41,225 nucleotides of DNA from CAYZTD01 sp964473335 (GTDB lineage: Archaea; Thermoplasmatota; E2; DHVEG-1): positions 1 to 41,225 of the forward strand of contig CAYYOO010000006.1 of NCBI GenBank assembly GCA_964473335.1. Reading direction: 5' to 3'. A program made the translations under genes and the position numbers. The notes beneath the pieces were generated by a model, which was not told the origin of the DNA, did not search any database, and saw only the letters and a program-made list of their open reading frames with translations. Positions 39,816 to 41,225 of the stretch are shown here, one piece after another. How positions within the stretch are numbered: the stretch's first letter is position 1; each line of letters begins with the position of its first letter.

Positions 39816-40523
39816 TTAGATAGGTGTTTCTTCTACACACGGTTTTTTAATATCTTGATAACTAATCAAAAGGATAGTAAGAATAATTGTAGCCCCAATA
39901 AAAACATAGACACTAATGAACCATAGAATTATTGCTATTGTATAAAATACTCCACGCATACCGTAAGTATATCTATTCATTGCTTTTAAAAAAACATCTG
40001 TTCTTATTGATTTACTATCAATAACCTTACATTTTTTTGATCCATCATGATTTTCAACATGTTTTGAGGCATGTGTTTCTATATCTTTAATTGGGATACC
40101 AACTAAAACAGTAAATCTAACCATTTGTCTTAGAGATAAAAGAAACAAAATTAATGAAAAAACAACTGTCAATATAAGTAATAATAGCTTGTATTGGGCA
40201 ATAAATTCAGTTGATGTAACAGATAGATTAATAAGTTCGCCTAGGCCATTACCTGGAACACTTATCAGTAAACCAAGTAAGACAAGAAGTGATGAAGAAA
40301 TAAAGGTAGTTGACATAATAAGATTTCTCATGGTCTGAACTGCAACTAATGTTTCTTTTGAGTTGATCATTCGATTAACCCATAGCTCATAAAAAATATT
40401 TAATAGCCCTCTTTTAGCAGTTTCTGGTTTTTTCATGCCTAATCTAAGTTTTATTGAGTAAATTGTAATGCAAATTAGAAAAACCAATAGTGCAGATAGA
40501 TTTATTACTTCATTAGTATTCAT
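39816..40523 (-). CDS. DUF599-family membrane protein
   Basis: This 235-residue protein matches DUF599 along its length: LWVNRMINSKETLVAVQTMRNLIMSTTF near residues 48-75 and MNRYTYGMRGVFYTI near 180, with four membrane helices. The family is found in bacteria and archaea, function unknown. It converges tail-to-tail on the UspA-like gene with three bases between stops. The start is ATG 40523. No partner gene is adjacent. Confidence 0.9.
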   Translation of the reverse strand: MNTNEVINLSALLVFLICITIYSIKLRLGMKKPETAKRGLLNIFYELWVNRMINSKETLVAVQTMRNLIMSTTFISSSLLVLLGLLISVPGNGLGELINLSVTSTEFIAQYKLLLLILTVVFSLILFLLSLRQMVRFTVLVGIPIKDIETHASKHVENHDGSKKCKVIDSKSIRTDVFLKAMNRYTYGMRGVFYTIAIILWFISVYVFIGATIILTILLISYQDIKKPCVEETPI

Positions 40524-40628
40524 TTACAACATGTGAGTTTTTTGTCCTTACTTAAATTTTTTGTTCATTCTCGATTTAAATACAAAAAAGTATTTTTGTT
40601 CATATAATACAGTTATTATCAATAAAAA

Positions 40629-40784
40629 ATGAAAATAGAGATAAATAAATTGTTCCCGATATCTTAAATATTGCAAAAGCCTGACCTTGTTTGATGCAAA
40701 AGCAAGAGATCAGTATATGCAAAAAAGATGTTGGTAATACAATCTCAAGAGCCTATAATTTCTAATATTTTAGCTGGATATTAA
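40629..40784 (+). pseudogene. Decayed small gene with three frame changes
   Basis: The 373 bases before 40897 hold no intact gene, but four successive frames read like one protein: MKIEINKLFP, then DILNIAKA, then LTLFDAKARDQYMQK, then MLVIQSQEPIISNILAGY and a stop. Each switch is one base in the same sense, as after three single-base deletions. I cannot name the protein. It is either a recent pseudogene or a low-quality stretch; chance is not excluded. The remainder of the gap is AT-rich with nothing else recognised. Confidence 0.35.
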
Positions 40785-40896
40785 AATAAGGATTTTAAAA
40801 CCTTAGAAAAAAATACGATGCTATTAAATACCTTGTATTGTTTATAGAAAATTGAAGCTAAATATGTAAAAAAGCTTCAAAAGAAGGAAAAATAAG

Positions 40897-41049
40897 ATGT
40901 ATAGAGACAATAGAGGTCCACCTAGAGAAATGCACAAAGTAACATGCGCTGAATGTGGACAAGAAACAGAAGTCCCTTTTAAACCAGATGGAAAACGTCC
41001 AGTTTATTGTAGGGATTGTTATAGAAAGAAAAAACCAAAAAGATTTTAA
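40897..41049 (+). CDS. CxxC-x17-CxxC zinc-ribbon protein
   Basis: This 50-residue basic protein reads HKVTCAECGQETEVPF, then RPVYCRDCYRKKKPKRF: two CxxC knuckles 17 residues apart, the signature of a broad family of small zinc-binding proteins in archaea and Patescibacteria with likely nucleic-acid-binding roles. AAGGAAA ten bases before the ATG is a plausible ribosome binding site. It is monocistronic and followed by a long T run. Confidence 0.82.
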   Translation: MYRDNRGPPREMHKVTCAECGQETEVPFKPDGKRPVYCRDCYRKKKPKRF

Positions 41050-41082
41050 TTTAATAAAATTCAGATTTTTTTAGGTTAAATC

Positions 41083-41091
41083 TTTTTTTTT
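41083..41091 (+). terminator. Oligo-T terminator
   Basis: Nine T residues after the zinc-ribbon gene, followed by a second T tract; typical archaeal termination sequence. Confidence 0.5.
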
Positions 41092-41170
41092 ATTTTTTTA
41101 TATACTATTTTGACATCTTTTCGAAAATTAGATTAATATTATAATCTTTCATGTTTTTGGATGCAGAGAC

Positions 41171-41225
41171 ATGGATAAAGATAATGACTTTTACAAAATG
41201 AGCGTAAAAGATAATTTAAATAACT
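41171..41225 (+). CDS. Start of an unidentified gene, cut by the window end
   Basis: An open frame begins MDKDNDFYKMSVKDNLNN and runs off the window. A TATA-like attataat (about 41136-41144) lies some 30 bases upstream, consistent with a leaderless or short-leader start. Eighteen residues are too few to identify it. Confidence 0.4.
   Translation, partial: MDKDNDFYKMSVKDNLNN

Noticed and set aside
40524..40896. A tRNA or CRISPR-like repeat in the longest intergenic gap
   Set aside because: No cloverleaf or regularly spaced repeats were found; stitched frames of a decayed gene explain part of it better.

Overview
The window is AT-rich (about 30% G+C by eye) and looks like an archaeal chromosome segment, most likely euryarchaeal. 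Start codons are often preceded at about 25 bases by a TATA box, consistent with leaderless transcripts, while internal genes use GGAGGTGA-type ribosome binding sites. It encodes archaeal-style proteins: a receiver-PAS-DUF835-winged-helix regulator, a CBS-HPF fusion, many tiny zinc-ribbon proteins and a TGC-lipobox lipoprotein. Several core genes are of bacterial type (NAD-dependent DNA ligase, type I GAPDH, 1-phosphofructokinase-like PfkB, PolX, Fpg), a mixture known from haloarchaea and some other low-GC euryarchaeal lineages. I cannot assign the taxon more closely. No rRNA, tRNA or CRISPR array was seen.

Layout. 1-0.8 kb: the right end of an IS200/IS605 (tnpB-type) element, then a ribbon-helix-helix/MazF toxin-antitoxin pair. 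0.8-5.5 kb: a duplicated-motif membrane protein, a small helical protein, then an operon of mannosyl-3-phosphoglycerate-phosphatase-like HAD, GH15 hydrolase and sugar kinase (compatible-solute or glucan metabolism), followed by Fpg. 5.5-13 kb: DUF72, PolX, B12-type ribonucleotide reductase, protein-isoaspartate methyltransferase and LigA, i.e. DNA synthesis and repair. 13-17.6 kb: many small membrane or soluble proteins (DUF3096-like, ChaB, lipoprotein, dodecin, zinc ribbon), a structured RNA before a phosphoribosyltransferase, and a PEBP gene with a stop at codon 3. 17.7-26.4 kb: a stress and redox island with PEBP, three UspA proteins, Hsp20, a second structured RNA, DJ-1/PfpI, superoxide reductase, SDR, hemerythrin, a redox-like membrane protein, cupin and a CopB-type ATPase. 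26.4-34 kb, minus strand: HAD phosphatase, rubredoxin-like protein, GAPDH, Hsp20, a three-gene two-component cassette, and a site-2 protease with CBS domains. 34-41 kb: two sulfurtransferase/persulfide genes, a CBS-HPF fusion with DUF3892, an SLC13 transporter with a degenerate UspA, DUF599, a decayed gene and a zinc-ribbon protein.

The strongest unexplained signal is a 15-bp palindrome, AACT-N7-AGTT. It occurs in perfect form seven times, always between genes and nearly always about 34-53 bases upstream of a start codon or RNA start, directly upstream of the TATA region. Near-perfect copies precede at least six more genes. It precedes carbon metabolism, nucleotide reduction, stress and proteolysis genes and also two compact structured RNAs with long closing stems, one exposing a perfect Shine-Dalgarno-like GGAGGTGA and the other a C-rich loop. 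Palindrome plus two RNAs is my best candidate for an undescribed regulatory system here.
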